Of a stretch of 64,000 nucleotides of DNA, positions 34,583-45,501 are shown one piece after another. The stretch lies in assembly GCA_900545755.1 (NCBI GenBank), contig URAG01000001.1, positions 7,136-71,135 of the forward strand, read 5' to 3'. The notes below the pieces were generated by a model. The model saw nothing but the letters and a program-made list of their open reading frames with translations. It was not told where the DNA came from and made no database searches. The stretch comes from an uncultured Cloacibacillus sp. (GTDB lineage: Bacteria; Synergistota; Synergistia; Synergistales; Synergistaceae). Positions within the stretch are counted from its first letter, which is position 1. Every line of letters begins with the position of its first letter. A program made the translations under genes and the position numbers.

Positions 34583-36142
34583 TTAGTTGGGCATGATGCC
34601 GTGCTTGCGCTTCGGGCGAAGTTCGCTCTTGCTCTCCGTCATTACAAGGGCCTGGTAGAGGGCCGGGCGCGTCTCTTCCGGAAGTATGACGCGGTCGACG
34701 AATCCGCGCTGCGCCGCACGATACGGGTTGGCGAAGGATTCTTTGTATTCCTCTATCTTTTCGGCGCGCTTGGCTGCCTTGTCCTCGGCGGCTTCAATTT
34801 CCTTGCGGAAGATGATGTTAGCCGCGCCTTCGGCTCCCATGACCGCTATCTGGGCCTGCGGCCATGCAAGCACAACGTCGGCACCGAGGTCTTTGCTGCA
34901 CATGCCGAGGTATGATCCGCCGTAGGCCTTGCGCATGACGATGGTGATCTTCGGAGCGGTCGCTTCGCTGTAGGCGTAGAGGAGCTTAGCGCCGTGACGG
35001 ATGATTCCGCCCATTTCCTGATTGAGTCCGGGGAGGTATCCGGGGACGTCTTCAAATGTGACTATAGGAATGTTGAAGGAGTCGCAGATGCGGATGTGGC
35101 GGCTCGCTTTGTCAGAGGCGTCGATGTCGAGGCATCCGGCCATGAATTTCGCCTGGTTGGCGATGATTCCGATGACGCGGCCGCCGACTCTCGCAAAGCC
35201 TGTGACGATGTTCTTCGCGTAGAGTTCCTGCACTTCGCAGAAGTCGCCGTTGTCGACTACTTTCTTAATGACGTCGCGGACGTCGTAGCCGCGGTTCGGG
35301 TTGGTCGGGACGATCTCGCGCAGGCCCATATCGGTGCGGCACGGGTCGTCGCCCGTCTCGACAAACGGAGGCTCTTCCATGTTGTTGCTGGGCAGGTAGC
35401 TCATAACCTTGCGGACCTGCGCGTAGCACTCGGCTTCGGTCTTCGCGAAGAAGTGCGCGCAGCCGGAGTGCGAATTGTGCGCCATGGCTCCGCCTATCTG
35501 CTCAGAGGTTACGTCTTCGCCGGTTACAGACTTGATGACCGCAGGTCCGGTGATGTGCATGATTCCGATCTTATCTACCATAAAGATAAAGTCTGTGAGC
35601 GCAGGGCTGTAAACCGCGCCGCCCGCACAGGGGCCCGCGATGATCGAGAACTGCGGAATCACGCCGCTCGCTTTGACGTTGCGGAAGAATATTTTGCCGT
35701 AGCCGGAGAGGGCGTCGACTGCTTCCTGGATGCGGGCTCCGCCGGAATCGTTGATTCCGATGCAGGGAGCGCCGTTCGTGAGGGCGAGGTCGAGGACCTT
35801 GCATATCTTCTGGGCGTGCATCTCGCCAAGCGAGCCGCCCATGACTGTGAAGTCCTGGCTGAATACGTAGACGATGCGTCCATCTATCGTACCGTAGCCC
35901 GTCACGACGCCGTCGCCGAGGAACGTCGTCTTGTCAAGTCCGAAGTTGGTGCAGCGGTGTTCGACGAATTCGTCTATTTCCACGAAGCTGCCGGGGTCAA
36001 GAACTGCGTTGATGCGCTCGCGCGCGGTCATCTTGCCTTTGTCGTGCTGCTTGGCGATGGCCTTTTCGCCTCCGCCGACAGCGGCTTTCTCACGCTTAGC
36101 GATGAGAGAGGCGCACAGTTCGTCAATCGTTTTTTCCGCCAT
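34583..36142 (-). CDS. mmdA: methylmalonyl-CoA decarboxylase alpha subunit (carboxyltransferase)
   Basis: 519-aa acyl-CoA carboxyltransferase of the PccB/MmdA family. Oxyanion-hole regions are SGGARIQEAVDALSGYG and AYGGSYLGMCSKDLGADVVLAWP, and GFARVGGRVIGIIANQ is typical. It moves CO2 from (S)-methylmalonyl-CoA to biotin, giving propionyl-CoA. The neighbouring membrane beta subunit points to decarboxylase rather than propionyl-CoA carboxylase; no biotin carboxylase gene is nearby. Confidence 0.92.
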   Translation of the reverse strand: MAEKTIDELCASLIAKREKAAVGGGEKAIAKQHDKGKMTARERINAVLDPGSFVEIDEFVEHRCTNFGLDKTTFLGDGVVTGYGTIDGRIVYVFSQDFTVMGGSLGEMHAQKICKVLDLALTNGAPCIGINDSGGARIQEAVDALSGYGKIFFRNVKASGVIPQFSIIAGPCAGGAVYSPALTDFIFMVDKIGIMHITGPAVIKSVTGEDVTSEQIGGAMAHNSHSGCAHFFAKTEAECYAQVRKVMSYLPSNNMEEPPFVETGDDPCRTDMGLREIVPTNPNRGYDVRDVIKKVVDNGDFCEVQELYAKNIVTGFARVGGRVIGIIANQAKFMAGCLDIDASDKASRHIRICDSFNIPIVTFEDVPGYLPGLNQEMGGIIRHGAKLLYAYSEATAPKITIVMRKAYGGSYLGMCSKDLGADVVLAWPQAQIAVMGAEGAANIIFRKEIEAAEDKAAKRAEKIEEYKESFANPYRAAQRGFVDRVILPEETRPALYQALVMTESKSELRPKRKHGIMPN

Positions 36143-36170
36143 TACCTCTTACCTCCTCATTATCTGTTAA

Positions 36171-36232
36171 GCGGAGGGACTCCCGTCTTCCCGCGGCGTT
36201 CGCCGTCTCCAGGCCGCCGGGCGGCCCTCCGC
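36171..36232 (-). other. structured spacer between the epimerase and carboxyltransferase genes
   Basis: GCGGAGGG (36171-36178) pairs with CCCTCCGC (36225-36232) and encloses two small hairpins, including GGCCGCC/GGCGGCC (36212-36226). No T-run. It probably shapes mRNA processing or relative expression within the operon. Confidence 0.5.
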
Positions 36233-36287
36233 ATACAGTTCCGTTGTGTTTAAGGCTTCAACGCCTAAGCGCTGAGCCTCCGCCTAA

Positions 36288-36692
36288 TTAGTCGCGCTGG
36301 CAGAGCTCGAGGAGCACGCCGCCGGTCGCCTTCGGGTGAAGGAATGCGATCTTCGCGCCGCCCGCGCCCCTGCGCGGCTTTTCGTCGATGAGGCGCACAC
36401 CCTTCTCTTTGAGTTCGGCGAGTGCTGCTTCGATGTCGGCGACTCTGATTGCGATGTGCTGGATGCCCTGTCCGTTCTTCGCGATGAATTTGCTGACTGG
36501 GCTGTCCTCGCTCGTGCCTTCAAGAAGCTCTATTTCGGAATCGTCGATAGGCAGGAAGGCCGTCTTGACCTTCTGTTCGGCGACTTCTTCGACGCCGTGG
36601 CACTTAACGCCGAGGGCGCCTTCCCAGAACTTCATCGCCTCGTCGATGCTGTTTACCGCTATCCCGATATGGTCGATGATTTTGGTTTCCAT
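36288..36692 (-). CDS. mce: methylmalonyl-CoA epimerase
   Basis: 134-aa VOC-fold metalloenzyme interconverting (R)- and (S)-methylmalonyl-CoA. Metal ligands are in [17 protein letters not shown] (His), [16 protein letters not shown] (His) and GGVLLELCQ (Glu). It links the mutase product to the decarboxylase. Five nt after the B12-subunit gene. Confidence 0.94.
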   Translation of the reverse strand: METKIIDHIGIAVNSIDEAMKFWEGALGVKCHGVEEVAEQKVKTAFLPIDDSEIELLEGTSEDSPVSKFIAKNGQGIQHIAIRVADIEAALAELKEKGVRLIDEKPRRGAGGAKIAFLHPKATGGVLLELCQRD

Positions 36693-36696
36693 AGTC

Positions 36697-37110
36697 TTAC
36701 GCCTCTTTCGCTCTCTTCTCGGCTACCGCCTTTTCGAGCCACTCGATGGTCTCGGAGGTCGGTGTGCCGGGGCCGAAGATCGCGCCCGCGCCGTATCCGA
36801 GGAGCGTCGGATAGTCGGTCTCGGGGATGACTCCGCCGCCGAATACGATGATGTCGCTGGCGTTCTTCTCTTTGAGAAGGTTGATTATCGTCTTGAAGCA
36901 GTAGTCGTGCGCGCCGGAGAGGATGCTGATGCCGATGGCGTCGGCGTCTTCCTGGATTGCGGTGGCGACTATCTGTTCCGGCGTCTGGCGGAGGCCGGTG
37001 TATATGACTTCCATGCCTGCGTCTCTGAAGGCTCTAGCGATGACCTTCGCGCCGCGGTCGTGTCCGTCGAGTCCTGGTTTCGCAACAACTACGCGAATTT
37101 TACGATCCAT
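36697..37110 (-). CDS. methylmalonyl-CoA mutase, cobalamin-binding subunit
   Basis: 137-aa B12-binding domain corresponding to the C-terminal part of one-chain mutases. The base-off motif [16 protein letters not shown] contains DxHxxG (Asp, His and Gly near 16-21), with [11 protein letters not shown] and [19 protein letters not shown] following. It works with the catalytic subunit encoded 31 nt upstream. Such split mutases are common in anaerobes. Confidence 0.93.
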   Translation of the reverse strand: MDRKIRVVVAKPGLDGHDRGAKVIARAFRDAGMEVIYTGLRQTPEQIVATAIQEDADAIGISILSGAHDYCFKTIINLLKEKNASDIIVFGGGVIPETDYPTLLGYGAGAIFGPGTPTSETIEWLEKAVAEKRAKEA

Positions 37111-37141
37111 TTTTCTTCCTCCTTAAAAGCTCTCGCGATTC

Positions 37142-38821
<1,680 letters not shown>

Positions 38822-38907
38822 TTACTCCGCCTCCTTGCGAAACATATCGGGCCATTGTTGGAATGACCGTCAGCACACGTGAATATGCAAAAGTACCACA
38901 CGCCGCT

Positions 38908-38936
38908 ATTATTGCCCAACTTTCCGCAAATTGCAA
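38908..38936 (-). promoter_or_regulatory. promoter candidate of the methylmalonyl-CoA operon
   Basis: On the minus strand TTGCAA (38931-38936) and AATAAT (38908-38913) with a 17-nt spacer, about 87 nt upstream of the mutase start. The rest of the 38822-39101 gap is divergent promoter space. Confidence 0.5.
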
Positions 38937-39055
38937 CATTTGAGCTATAATTTCAGACAAGTCAGTTCATTCTTTTTTAAAGAAAAAGCGGACGGGCGTG
39001 CGCGGCGAGGGAAAGATGGCGAATCGCGCGGACACAGCACGCAAATTTAAGCTGT

Positions 39056-39066
39056 TGCTATATAAT
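39056..39066 (+). promoter_or_regulatory. -10 region of the flavodiiron protein gene
   Basis: TATAAT at 39061-39066, overlapping an extended form TGCTATATA at 39056-39064, about 35 nt before the start codon. No convincing -35 box. Confidence 0.45.
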
Positions 39067-39101
39067 AGCGGCAAATACTTAAACCATAGGGGGCTGTCGG
39101 A

Positions 39102-40304
39102 ATGATGCAGAACGCTATAAAGATCACCGAATCGATATACTGGATAGGCGGCAACGACCGCGAGACTGATTTATTTGAAGGGCTGTGGACACTGCCGCGC
39201 GGCGTAGCCTACAACGCCTATTTCATCAACGACGAAAAGACCGCCGTTATCGACACAATAAAGGCGGACAAGCTCTCGGATTACATCGAGCGCCTCGTCT
39301 CTATTCTGCCAGCCGGCAAGGGCATCGACTACCTCATCGTCAACCACATGGAGCCGGACCACTCCGGCTCGATAGACATTATGCGTAAGCTCTACCCCGG
39401 CATGAAGATAATAGGCAACAAGAAGACTCTTGAAATGATCGACGCTTTCTACGGCATCAAGGACGGTGTTGAGGAGATAAAAGAGGGCGACGTGCTCGAT
39501 CTCGGGCATCACAAACTCACCTTTGCGATGATTCCTATGGTCCACTGGCCAGAGAGCATGGTCACCTACGATATGACCGACAAAGTGCTTTTTTCGACCG
39601 ACGCATTCGGCGGCTTCTGCGCTCTCGAAGGCGGCATCTTTGACGACGAGCTCGACATGGCGCTCTACGAAGACGAGACGCTGCGCTACTTCGCAAACAT
39701 CGTCGGACGCTACTCAGCCCCGACGCAGAAGGCGATCGCTAAGGTGCGCTCGCTTGACCTGAAAATCATCTGCCCAGCCCACGGTCCGATACTCCGTTCG
39801 AACCCGCAGCATATCGTCGACCTCTATGATAAGTGGAGCAAACAGGAGACTGACGAAGGTATCGTCGTAGTCTACGGTTCGATGTACGGCAACACGAAGC
39901 TCATGACGGACGCCATAGCACGCGCCGCCTGCGAAGCCGGCGTGAAGGACGTAATAGTGCATGACGCTTCGCGCTCCAACCTATCCTGCATCGTCCGCGA
40001 TATATGGAAGTACCGCGGGCTCGTGCTCGGAAGCTGCACATACAACACAGAACTTTATCCGCCGGTCGCTACGCTCTGCCGCACGCTCAAAAACAAAATG
40101 ATGAAAAACCGCTTCCTCGGCATCTGCGGCTCATACAGTTGGAGCAAGGGCGCGCTCGCTGAACTCCAGGTGTTCGCCGAGCAGGGCGGCGACTGGAGGC
40201 TCGTAGAACCGACGATCGAAGTCAAGTCATGCCCGAAGGGACAAGACCTCGAGCTCTGCCGCCAGCTCGGCAGAAACATGGCCCTAGCCGTGAAAGGCGA
40301 ATAG
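39102..40304 (+). CDS. A-type flavodiiron protein (FprA family)
   Basis: 400-aa flavodiiron enzyme that reduces O2 (or NO) to water in anaerobes. The metallo-beta-lactamase domain carries the iron ligands in NHMEPDHSGS (about 84-93) and PMVHWPESMVTYD, plus CPAHGP. The flavodoxin domain begins at about 255 with VVYGSMYGNTKLMTDAIA. No rubredoxin domain is fused. The next gene starts one base after its stop, so the two are cotranscribed. Confidence 0.93.
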   Translation: MMQNAIKITESIYWIGGNDRETDLFEGLWTLPRGVAYNAYFINDEKTAVIDTIKADKLSDYIERLVSILPAGKGIDYLIVNHMEPDHSGSIDIMRKLYPGMKIIGNKKTLEMIDAFYGIKDGVEEIKEGDVLDLGHHKLTFAMIPMVHWPESMVTYDMTDKVLFSTDAFGGFCALEGGIFDDELDMALYEDETLRYFANIVGRYSAPTQKAIAKVRSLDLKIICPAHGPILRSNPQHIVDLYDKWSKQETDEGIVVVYGSMYGNTKLMTDAIARAACEAGVKDVIVHDASRSNLSCIVRDIWKYRGLVLGSCTYNTELYPPVATLCRTLKNKMMKNRFLGICGSYSWSKGALAELQVFAEQGGDWRLVEPTIEVKSCPKGQDLELCRQLGRNMALAVKGE

Positions 40305-40305
40305 C

Positions 40306-41040
40306 ATGAAGTTTTATGGGACTCTGCTCGCCTGCGCCGCGGCTTTCGCAGTCGCTGCGCAGGCGGTTCCGTGCGCGGCACGCGAGATAAACGTGCAGGT
40401 CGCGACGCTCGGAGTCTTTGAGTCTAAATACGAGGGCTGTGAGGCGCGCATAGTGACTCCCGCCGTCACAGGACTCGCCGTGGAGTCTCTTGAGAAAGAG
40501 ATAAACGCGAATCTTACGGAAAAGGCGCTTGAAATGCAGGAGCGCTACGCTCTCGAAGTGCTTGAACTGATGCACGCGCCCTTCGCGAAGGGCGCGCATA
40601 TCGGCTGGATTATGGATTACAAGGTCATCGACGGCGACGCTCGTTTCTTCACGCTCGACGTAGTCGAGATGAACATAGCCGGCTCTTCTTCCACGAAGCG
40701 CACGATAATGAACTTCGACAAGGAGACGGGGATGCCGGTGACTCTCGCCTATTTCTTCAACGACAAGGCGAACTACGTCAAAGTAGTCAGCGACGCAGTG
40801 CGCGGCGAAATGCGGCGCGCGAACAAGAGACGAAAGGGAACCTACTGGGTCGCGCCGAAGGACGACGGCGGCTTTTCGTCGGTCAAAGCCGAACAGAACT
40901 TCTACGTAAACAAGGACGGCAACATAGTGATATGCTTCGACAAGTACGAGGTGGCTCCGGGCTCCGCTGGATGCCCGGAGATAGAGCTCGACAAGAAGGA
41001 GCTCGCGCCGTGGCTCAAGCTTGAAGAAGTAAAGAGATAG
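40306..41040 (+). CDS. exported protein, DUF3298/RsiV-like
   Basis: 244-aa protein with a signal peptide (MKFYGTLLACAAAFAVAAQAVPCAA). The C-terminal part FYVNKDGNIVICFDKYEVAPGSAGCPEIEL is typical of the DUF3298 domain also found at the C-terminus of the anti-sigma factor RsiV. There is no transmembrane anchor beyond the signal and no cytoplasmic domain, so it is not itself an anti-sigma factor. Probably a periplasmic protein; function unknown. Confidence 0.65.
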   Translation: MKFYGTLLACAAAFAVAAQAVPCAAREINVQVATLGVFESKYEGCEARIVTPAVTGLAVESLEKEINANLTEKALEMQERYALEVLELMHAPFAKGAHIGWIMDYKVIDGDARFFTLDVVEMNIAGSSSTKRTIMNFDKETGMPVTLAYFFNDKANYVKVVSDAVRGEMRRANKRRKGTYWVAPKDDGGFSSVKAEQNFYVNKDGNIVICFDKYEVAPGSAGCPEIELDKKELAPWLKLEEVKR

Positions 41041-41055
41041 ACAGGGAAAACGCAA

Positions 41056-41090
41056 GAAGGGCCGCGGCGTAGAAACCGCGGCCCTCTTTG
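41056..41090. terminator. bidirectional terminator between convergent genes
   Basis: A perfect 10-bp stem AGGGCCGCGG (41058-41067) with CCGCGGCCCT (41076-41085), loop CGTAGAAA, followed by CTTTGCTTT on the plus strand. Confidence 0.75.
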
Positions 41091-41099
41091 CTTTACTGC

Positions 41100-41564
41100 T
41101 TACCTATGCCCCATTTCCTTGATAACTACCTTGACCGTCGGGGCGTATTTCTTGAACAGCCCGTCGAGAGCCGCCATGTCGTTGCGTTCGAAGAGCAGTT
41201 TCCAGCCTACGACGTCCTTCTCAAGGAACGCAGTCAACCCCATACCCTTCGTCACAAGCGTAACGTGGCGTATCTCGTCCCAGCGCAGCAGCTCGCGGTG
41301 GTGCGAGAACCACGTATGCGTGTCCTTCACGAAGCCAACCGGCGAGGCATATATCTTTTTCTCAAATTTCAGCACGAGCAAGCTACATAAACAGAGAAAT
41401 GCGTTGACAACTACCTTCTGGGAGAAGCCGTCGCGCATAAACTCCATTACGCCGGAGACGGCGAGGTAAGCCGCGAGCGCGCCGAAGGTAAAGCGCCTCC
41501 ATCCGTCGACAGTTCGGCTCGACTTCGATACAAGAAGGCATTCGAGTTGTTCAAGTTCGGGCAA
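41100..41564 (-). CDS. small membrane protein of unknown function
   Basis: 154-aa protein with two hydrophobic stretches (about 27-43 and 53-66), then a soluble part: HTWFSHHRELLRWDEIRHVTLVTKGMGLTAFLEKD. Similar layouts (two helices, then a PH-like YcxB domain) occur in small bacterial membrane proteins, but I cannot claim the family. Start is TTG at 41564 with GGGGA upstream. It is a monocistron between NhaC and the flavodiiron pair. Confidence 0.55.
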   Translation of the reverse strand: MPELEQLECLLVSKSSRTVDGWRRFTFGALAAYLAVSGVMEFMRDGFSQKVVVNAFLCLCSLLVLKFEKKIYASPVGFVKDTHTWFSHHRELLRWDEIRHVTLVTKGMGLTAFLEKDVVGWKLLFERNDMAALDGLFKKYAPTVKVVIKEMGHR

Positions 41565-41620
41565 TGTACTATCCCCTTCTCAAGCAAAACCATACTTCAG
41601 AAAATATTATACCATCCCGC

Positions 41621-43165
41621 CTATGCAAGGTTCGCAGGGCGCGTCTTGCCTCCATGCACAGGATCGCCGTTCTTGCCTCTCCAGAATATACCTATACCGA
41701 CGTAGGTCATCAAAATCGCTATAATCGGGTTCAGCCAGTTAAGTATCGCATAAGGCGCATAGGCAAAGGTCGCAATGCCGAAAAGCTCTGCATGATAGGC
41801 TCCGCACGTGTTCCACGGGATTAGGACTGATGTAAGGGTTCCCGAGTCCTCCAACGTACGCGAAAGCATTCTCGGATGCAGCCCCATCTTGTCAAATGTA
41901 TCCTTATACATCGTACCCGGCAGCGCTATGCCCAGATACTGGTCACCGAGGAAGAAGTTACAGATCAGGCAGGAAATGACGACGGACATGACAAGCCCGC
42001 CGACTGTCTTGACGCGGCTCGCTACCGCGTGGAGTATGACTTTGAGATATCCGCAGGCGTTCATAGTAGAGCCGAAAGTGAATGCGCAGAGAATGAGGGA
42101 GATCGTCCAGTTCATCGACTGGAGGCCGCCTCGCGCCATCAGCTCGACTATATCACGCGCGACTTCCCCTGCAAGCGACTGGTCTATCGAGATCGAATAT
42201 TTGGTAAGCGCCGCTGAAAGCGCAGCAGGATCGCCGGCCGCGTCGGCTATCGCGGCGGATATAGTCGGCGTATAGCCGTTCTGCATGACGTTGAGGATGT
42301 CGCCGTAACTATGCCCTTCAAAAAACATGAAAGCTGCGGCGATAAATATACCGATCCAAAGCGACGGGATGGCCGGTTTACGCATGGCAGAAAGCGCAAT
42401 AACCACTATAGGCGCGAGCAGCGCCAGCGGGTTCACCCAGAATTCTTTGTCGAGGAATATCTGAATTCCCTGTATCTTGGTATAATCAAGCGTTCCCTGG
42501 GAATATTTAAAGCCGAGCACAATCGTGATCACCGCAACGATGACCCACGACGGCCCTGTAGTCCACGCCATGGCGCGAATATGCTGGAACAGGTCTGTAC
42601 CGGAGACGGCTGGGGCCAGGTTCGTCGTGTCCGAAAGCGGAGACATCTTATCGCCGGCATACGCTCCAGAGATTATGATTCCGACCGCGAGAGGCTCTGG
42701 GATGCCCAGTCCTATAGCTATACCAAGCAGCGCAATGCCGACCGTGCCAGACGTTCCCCACGAAGTACCGGTGGCAAGCGAGACTATGGAGCATATCACC
42801 AGAGTCGCAAAAAGGAAGATGCTCGGCGAAAGTATAGAGAGTCCATAGTAAATCATGGTCGGAACGATACCGCTGTTGATCCACGTTCCGACCAGCGGCC
42901 CGACCGTGTACAGGATGAGACACGCCTGCATCGCCGTCATTATACCTTCGATGATTCCTTTTTCGACTTCTTCATATGAATAACCAAGATAAAATACCCC
43001 GACTACGCCAGCTGCGATGGCGCTGAATATCAGCATTATATGGACGTCCTGTCCGTATACCACTACGCCGAAGAGTATGAGGGCGGCGGCTATAACCAGC
43101 ATCAAAATGGACAGTCCAAGAGACGGAGTCCTTTTTTCAGATCTTTTCTCTTCTTTATTACCCAT
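41621..43165 (-). CDS. nhaC: Na+/H+ antiporter NhaC family
   Basis: 514-aa polytopic antiporter with about twelve membrane segments. Family blocks include SLATGTSWGTSGTVGIALLG, SGAYAGDKMSPLSDTTNLAP and the C-terminal VLIPWNTCGAYHAELFGI. It exchanges Na+ for H+ and would use the Na+ gradient built by the methylmalonyl-CoA decarboxylase for pH control, or regenerate it. Malate/lactate exchange (MleN) is a known alternative in this family. Start at 43165 has AGGAGA upstream; alternatives further out lack an SD. Confidence 0.88.
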   Translation of the reverse strand: MGNKEEKRSEKRTPSLGLSILMLVIAAALILFGVVVYGQDVHIMLIFSAIAAGVVGVFYLGYSYEEVEKGIIEGIMTAMQACLILYTVGPLVGTWINSGIVPTMIYYGLSILSPSIFLFATLVICSIVSLATGTSWGTSGTVGIALLGIAIGLGIPEPLAVGIIISGAYAGDKMSPLSDTTNLAPAVSGTDLFQHIRAMAWTTGPSWVIVAVITIVLGFKYSQGTLDYTKIQGIQIFLDKEFWVNPLALLAPIVVIALSAMRKPAIPSLWIGIFIAAAFMFFEGHSYGDILNVMQNGYTPTISAAIADAAGDPAALSAALTKYSISIDQSLAGEVARDIVELMARGGLQSMNWTISLILCAFTFGSTMNACGYLKVILHAVASRVKTVGGLVMSVVISCLICNFFLGDQYLGIALPGTMYKDTFDKMGLHPRMLSRTLEDSGTLTSVLIPWNTCGAYHAELFGIATFAYAPYAILNWLNPIIAILMTYVGIGIFWRGKNGDPVHGGKTRPANLA

Positions 43166-43497
43166 TGCAGTATTCTCTCCTTTCATATTATGAAAATATA
43201 GTCGCGGCAGCCGCGTCCTCTGCTTCGCCTCCCTTCCGCAAGCGACCGCATAGCACAATTAAGGCAATATAAAAACATAAAAAACGCTCATGGTTCTTAT
43301 AAGTTATTATAACTTTACTAAATAACTTGTCTACATACCTCAAACTGATATATCTATACTATTTGTAACTTGATATCTCACGAGAGACACAATCTAAAGC
43401 TCTTGAAAGCTCAGCATGTTCGCGTTAGAATTACGCATGTATGTGGGGAAACTATCCCCGTAGTGAAATCGCATCTTATAAGGAGGAAATTCACATC

Positions 43498-43671
43498 ATG
43501 GCTAAAGCTACAGTTGATCAGTCAGTTTGCGTCGGCTGCGAGGCCTGCGTCGGAGTATGCCCCGTTTCCGCTATCGCCGTTGAAGACGGCAAGGCGCACG
43601 TTGACGCCGATACCTGCGTCGAGTGCGGAGCCTGCGTGGCCACCTGCCCCGTCAGCGCCATCGCGCAGTAA
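43498..43671 (+). CDS. 2[4Fe-4S] ferredoxin
   Basis: 57-aa clostridial-type ferredoxin with two cluster motifs: CVGCEACVGVCPVSAI (about 11-26) and CVECGACVATCPVSAI (39-54). It carries low-potential electrons in anaerobic metabolism. ATG at 43498 is preceded by AAGGAGG; the longer upstream frame lacks one. Monocistronic with a strong terminator, as expected for an abundant carrier. Confidence 0.96.
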   Translation: MAKATVDQSVCVGCEACVGVCPVSAIAVEDGKAHVDADTCVECGACVATCPVSAIAQ

Positions 43672-43690
43672 TAACAGAGAAACGCCTTAT

Positions 43691-43730
43691 AAAAAACGGG
43701 CCGGAGTTACAACACTCCGGCCCGTTTTTT
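43691..43730 (+). terminator. ferredoxin terminator (bidirectional)
   Basis: 17-bp perfect stem (43691-43707 with 43714-43730) including A-run and T-run arms, loop TACAAC. Also faces the end of panC on the other strand. Confidence 0.92.
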
Positions 43731-43787
43731 ATATGAAATTCGTGTTTTGTTTTTGAGCGTCAGCGCTGATACATCACAGGAACGCCC

Positions 43788-44639
43788 TCAGCAAGTGTGA
43801 ACAGTAAAATTGTCGATAAGCCGAGTCTTACCGATATATACGGCAAGCGCCACAAGCGTGCGATCAGAAATTTCTTTTACCGGAGCCATGGTCTCTCCAT
43901 CGACGGCAGAAACATAGTCTATGCGTGCCAGATGCTCGGCCTCTATAAGCGCGCGCATCGCCGCGACGACTTTGGAGGCGTCACGCTCGCCTTCTTCAGT
44001 CATTTTTTTCCCAAGCGAGACCGCTTTGGAGAGCACAAGAGCCGCGCTCCGTTCCTTTTCGCTTAAGTAGGCGTTGCGAGACGACTTTGCCAGGCCGTCC
44101 GCCTCGCGGACTATAGGACAGCCTACTATCTCTACGCCTATGGAAAGATCCCTGACCATACGGCGCACTATCGCAAGCTGCTGCGCATCTTTCTCACCGA
44201 AAAACGCCATGTCGGGAGTCGCTATGTTGAAAAGTTTGCAAACGACTGTGCATACGCCGCGGAAGTGAATCGGCCGCGTCTTGCCGCAGAGTTGTTTCGG
44301 CATTTCGGACTGTATCTCGACGTATGTAGCGAAGCCTTCCGGATACATCTCTTCAACTGAGGGATGGAAAACTATGTCGCAGCCCTCGCGTTCAAGTATC
44401 TCGCAGTCTCGCGCGAAATCGCGCGGATATGTCGCTAGGTCTTCATTAGGTGCGAACTGGGTTGGGTTGACGAAGACGGAGGCGACGGTTTTGTCGCAGC
44501 GGCGCACAGATTCGCGCACGAGGCTTGCGTGCCCCTCGTGCAGATATCCCATTGTTGGGACGAGTCCGACCTTCAGCCCTTGTCTTTTCCATTCGCGCAC
44601 CTGCGCGCGGACTTCGTTTATAGTTTCAGCTATTATCAT
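43788..44639 (-). CDS. panC: pantothenate synthetase
   Basis: 283-aa ligase joining pantoate and beta-alanine with ATP. The N-terminal PTMGYLHEGHASLV contains the HxGH nucleotide motif, FFGEKDAQQLAIVRRMVRDL is diagnostic, and KSSRNAYLS corresponds to the KMSKS-like loop. Last gene of the pan operon, 13 nt after panB. No aspartate decarboxylase (panD) is adjacent. Confidence 0.95.
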   Translation of the reverse strand: MIIAETINEVRAQVREWKRQGLKVGLVPTMGYLHEGHASLVRESVRRCDKTVASVFVNPTQFAPNEDLATYPRDFARDCEILEREGCDIVFHPSVEEMYPEGFATYVEIQSEMPKQLCGKTRPIHFRGVCTVVCKLFNIATPDMAFFGEKDAQQLAIVRRMVRDLSIGVEIVGCPIVREADGLAKSSRNAYLSEKERSAALVLSKAVSLGKKMTEEGERDASKVVAAMRALIEAEHLARIDYVSAVDGETMAPVKEISDRTLVALAVYIGKTRLIDNFTVHTC

Positions 44640-44652
44640 ATCCGGTTTCCTC

Positions 44653-45498
44653 CTAAAATTCTGCGTCGAGACGCGCTAAGTATTCGTCTCCGCAGTCTGA
44701 CTTCGCGAAGCTATGTCCAGCCTCTGGGAAAGCCCCGTTGCGCACTTCTTCTATATATGAGCGGAAGGCCTCAGTCATGACTTCGCCTACGGACGCGTAC
44801 TTTTTGACGAATTTCGGCGTAAAATCTGTATTCATCCCAAGCATGTCCTGATAAACAAGCACCTGCCCATCGCAGCCCGCCCCTGCGCCTATTCCTATCG
44901 TAGGAATGACGAGTTTTTTCGATATGAGAGCAGCCAGCTTGGGCGGAACGCATTCGAGTACTACCGAAAATGCTCCGGCCTCCTGCACTGCGAATGCGTC
45001 TTCCAACAAGCGGCGCGCCGCGGCTTCGCCCTTTCCCTGTACTTTGAAGCCTCCGAAGGCGTTTACGCTTTGCGGCGTCATACCTATATGGGCCTGCACC
45101 GGGATTCCGGCGTCCACTATGGCTCGGATATGCTCTGTTACAGCGGCTCCGCCTTCAAGTTTGACGGCGTTGCCGCCGCCTTCTTTCATAAGCCGACCGG
45201 CGTTGACCACCGCGTCGTAGACAGACGGCTGATACGACATAAACGGCATGTCCATTATGACCATCGTGTCCGAACAGGCGCGCGATACTGCGGCACTGTA
45301 TCTTATCATATCGTCAAGCGTGACGGGCAGAGTGTCCGCGTATCCCAGCATCGTCATTCCAAGCGAGTCACCGACTAAAATAGCGTTCATCCCTGATTTT
45401 TCCACGAGTTTAGCCGTCGTGTAGTCGTAGCACGTCAGTTCGGCGATACGCCGCCCTTCCTGCTTCATCTTCAAGAATTCCGCAGCTGTGTTTTTCAT
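44653..45498 (-). CDS. panB: 3-methyl-2-oxobutanoate hydroxymethyltransferase
   Basis: 281-aa TIM-barrel enzyme making ketopantoate from ketoisovalerate and methylene-THF. LVGDSLGMTMLGY, VIMDMPFMSYQ, NAVKLEGG and PTIGIGAGAGCDGQVLVYQDMLG hold the Mg2+ and substrate ligands. It lies between the DUF2520 reductase and panC. Confidence 0.95.
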   Translation of the reverse strand: MKNTAAEFLKMKQEGRRIAELTCYDYTTAKLVEKSGMNAILVGDSLGMTMLGYADTLPVTLDDMIRYSAAVSRACSDTMVIMDMPFMSYQPSVYDAVVNAGRLMKEGGGNAVKLEGGAAVTEHIRAIVDAGIPVQAHIGMTPQSVNAFGGFKVQGKGEAAARRLLEDAFAVQEAGAFSVVLECVPPKLAALISKKLVIPTIGIGAGAGCDGQVLVYQDMLGMNTDFTPKFVKKYASVGEVMTEAFRSYIEEVRNGAFPEAGHSFAKSDCGDEYLARLDAEF

Positions 45499-45501
45499 CA
45501 G

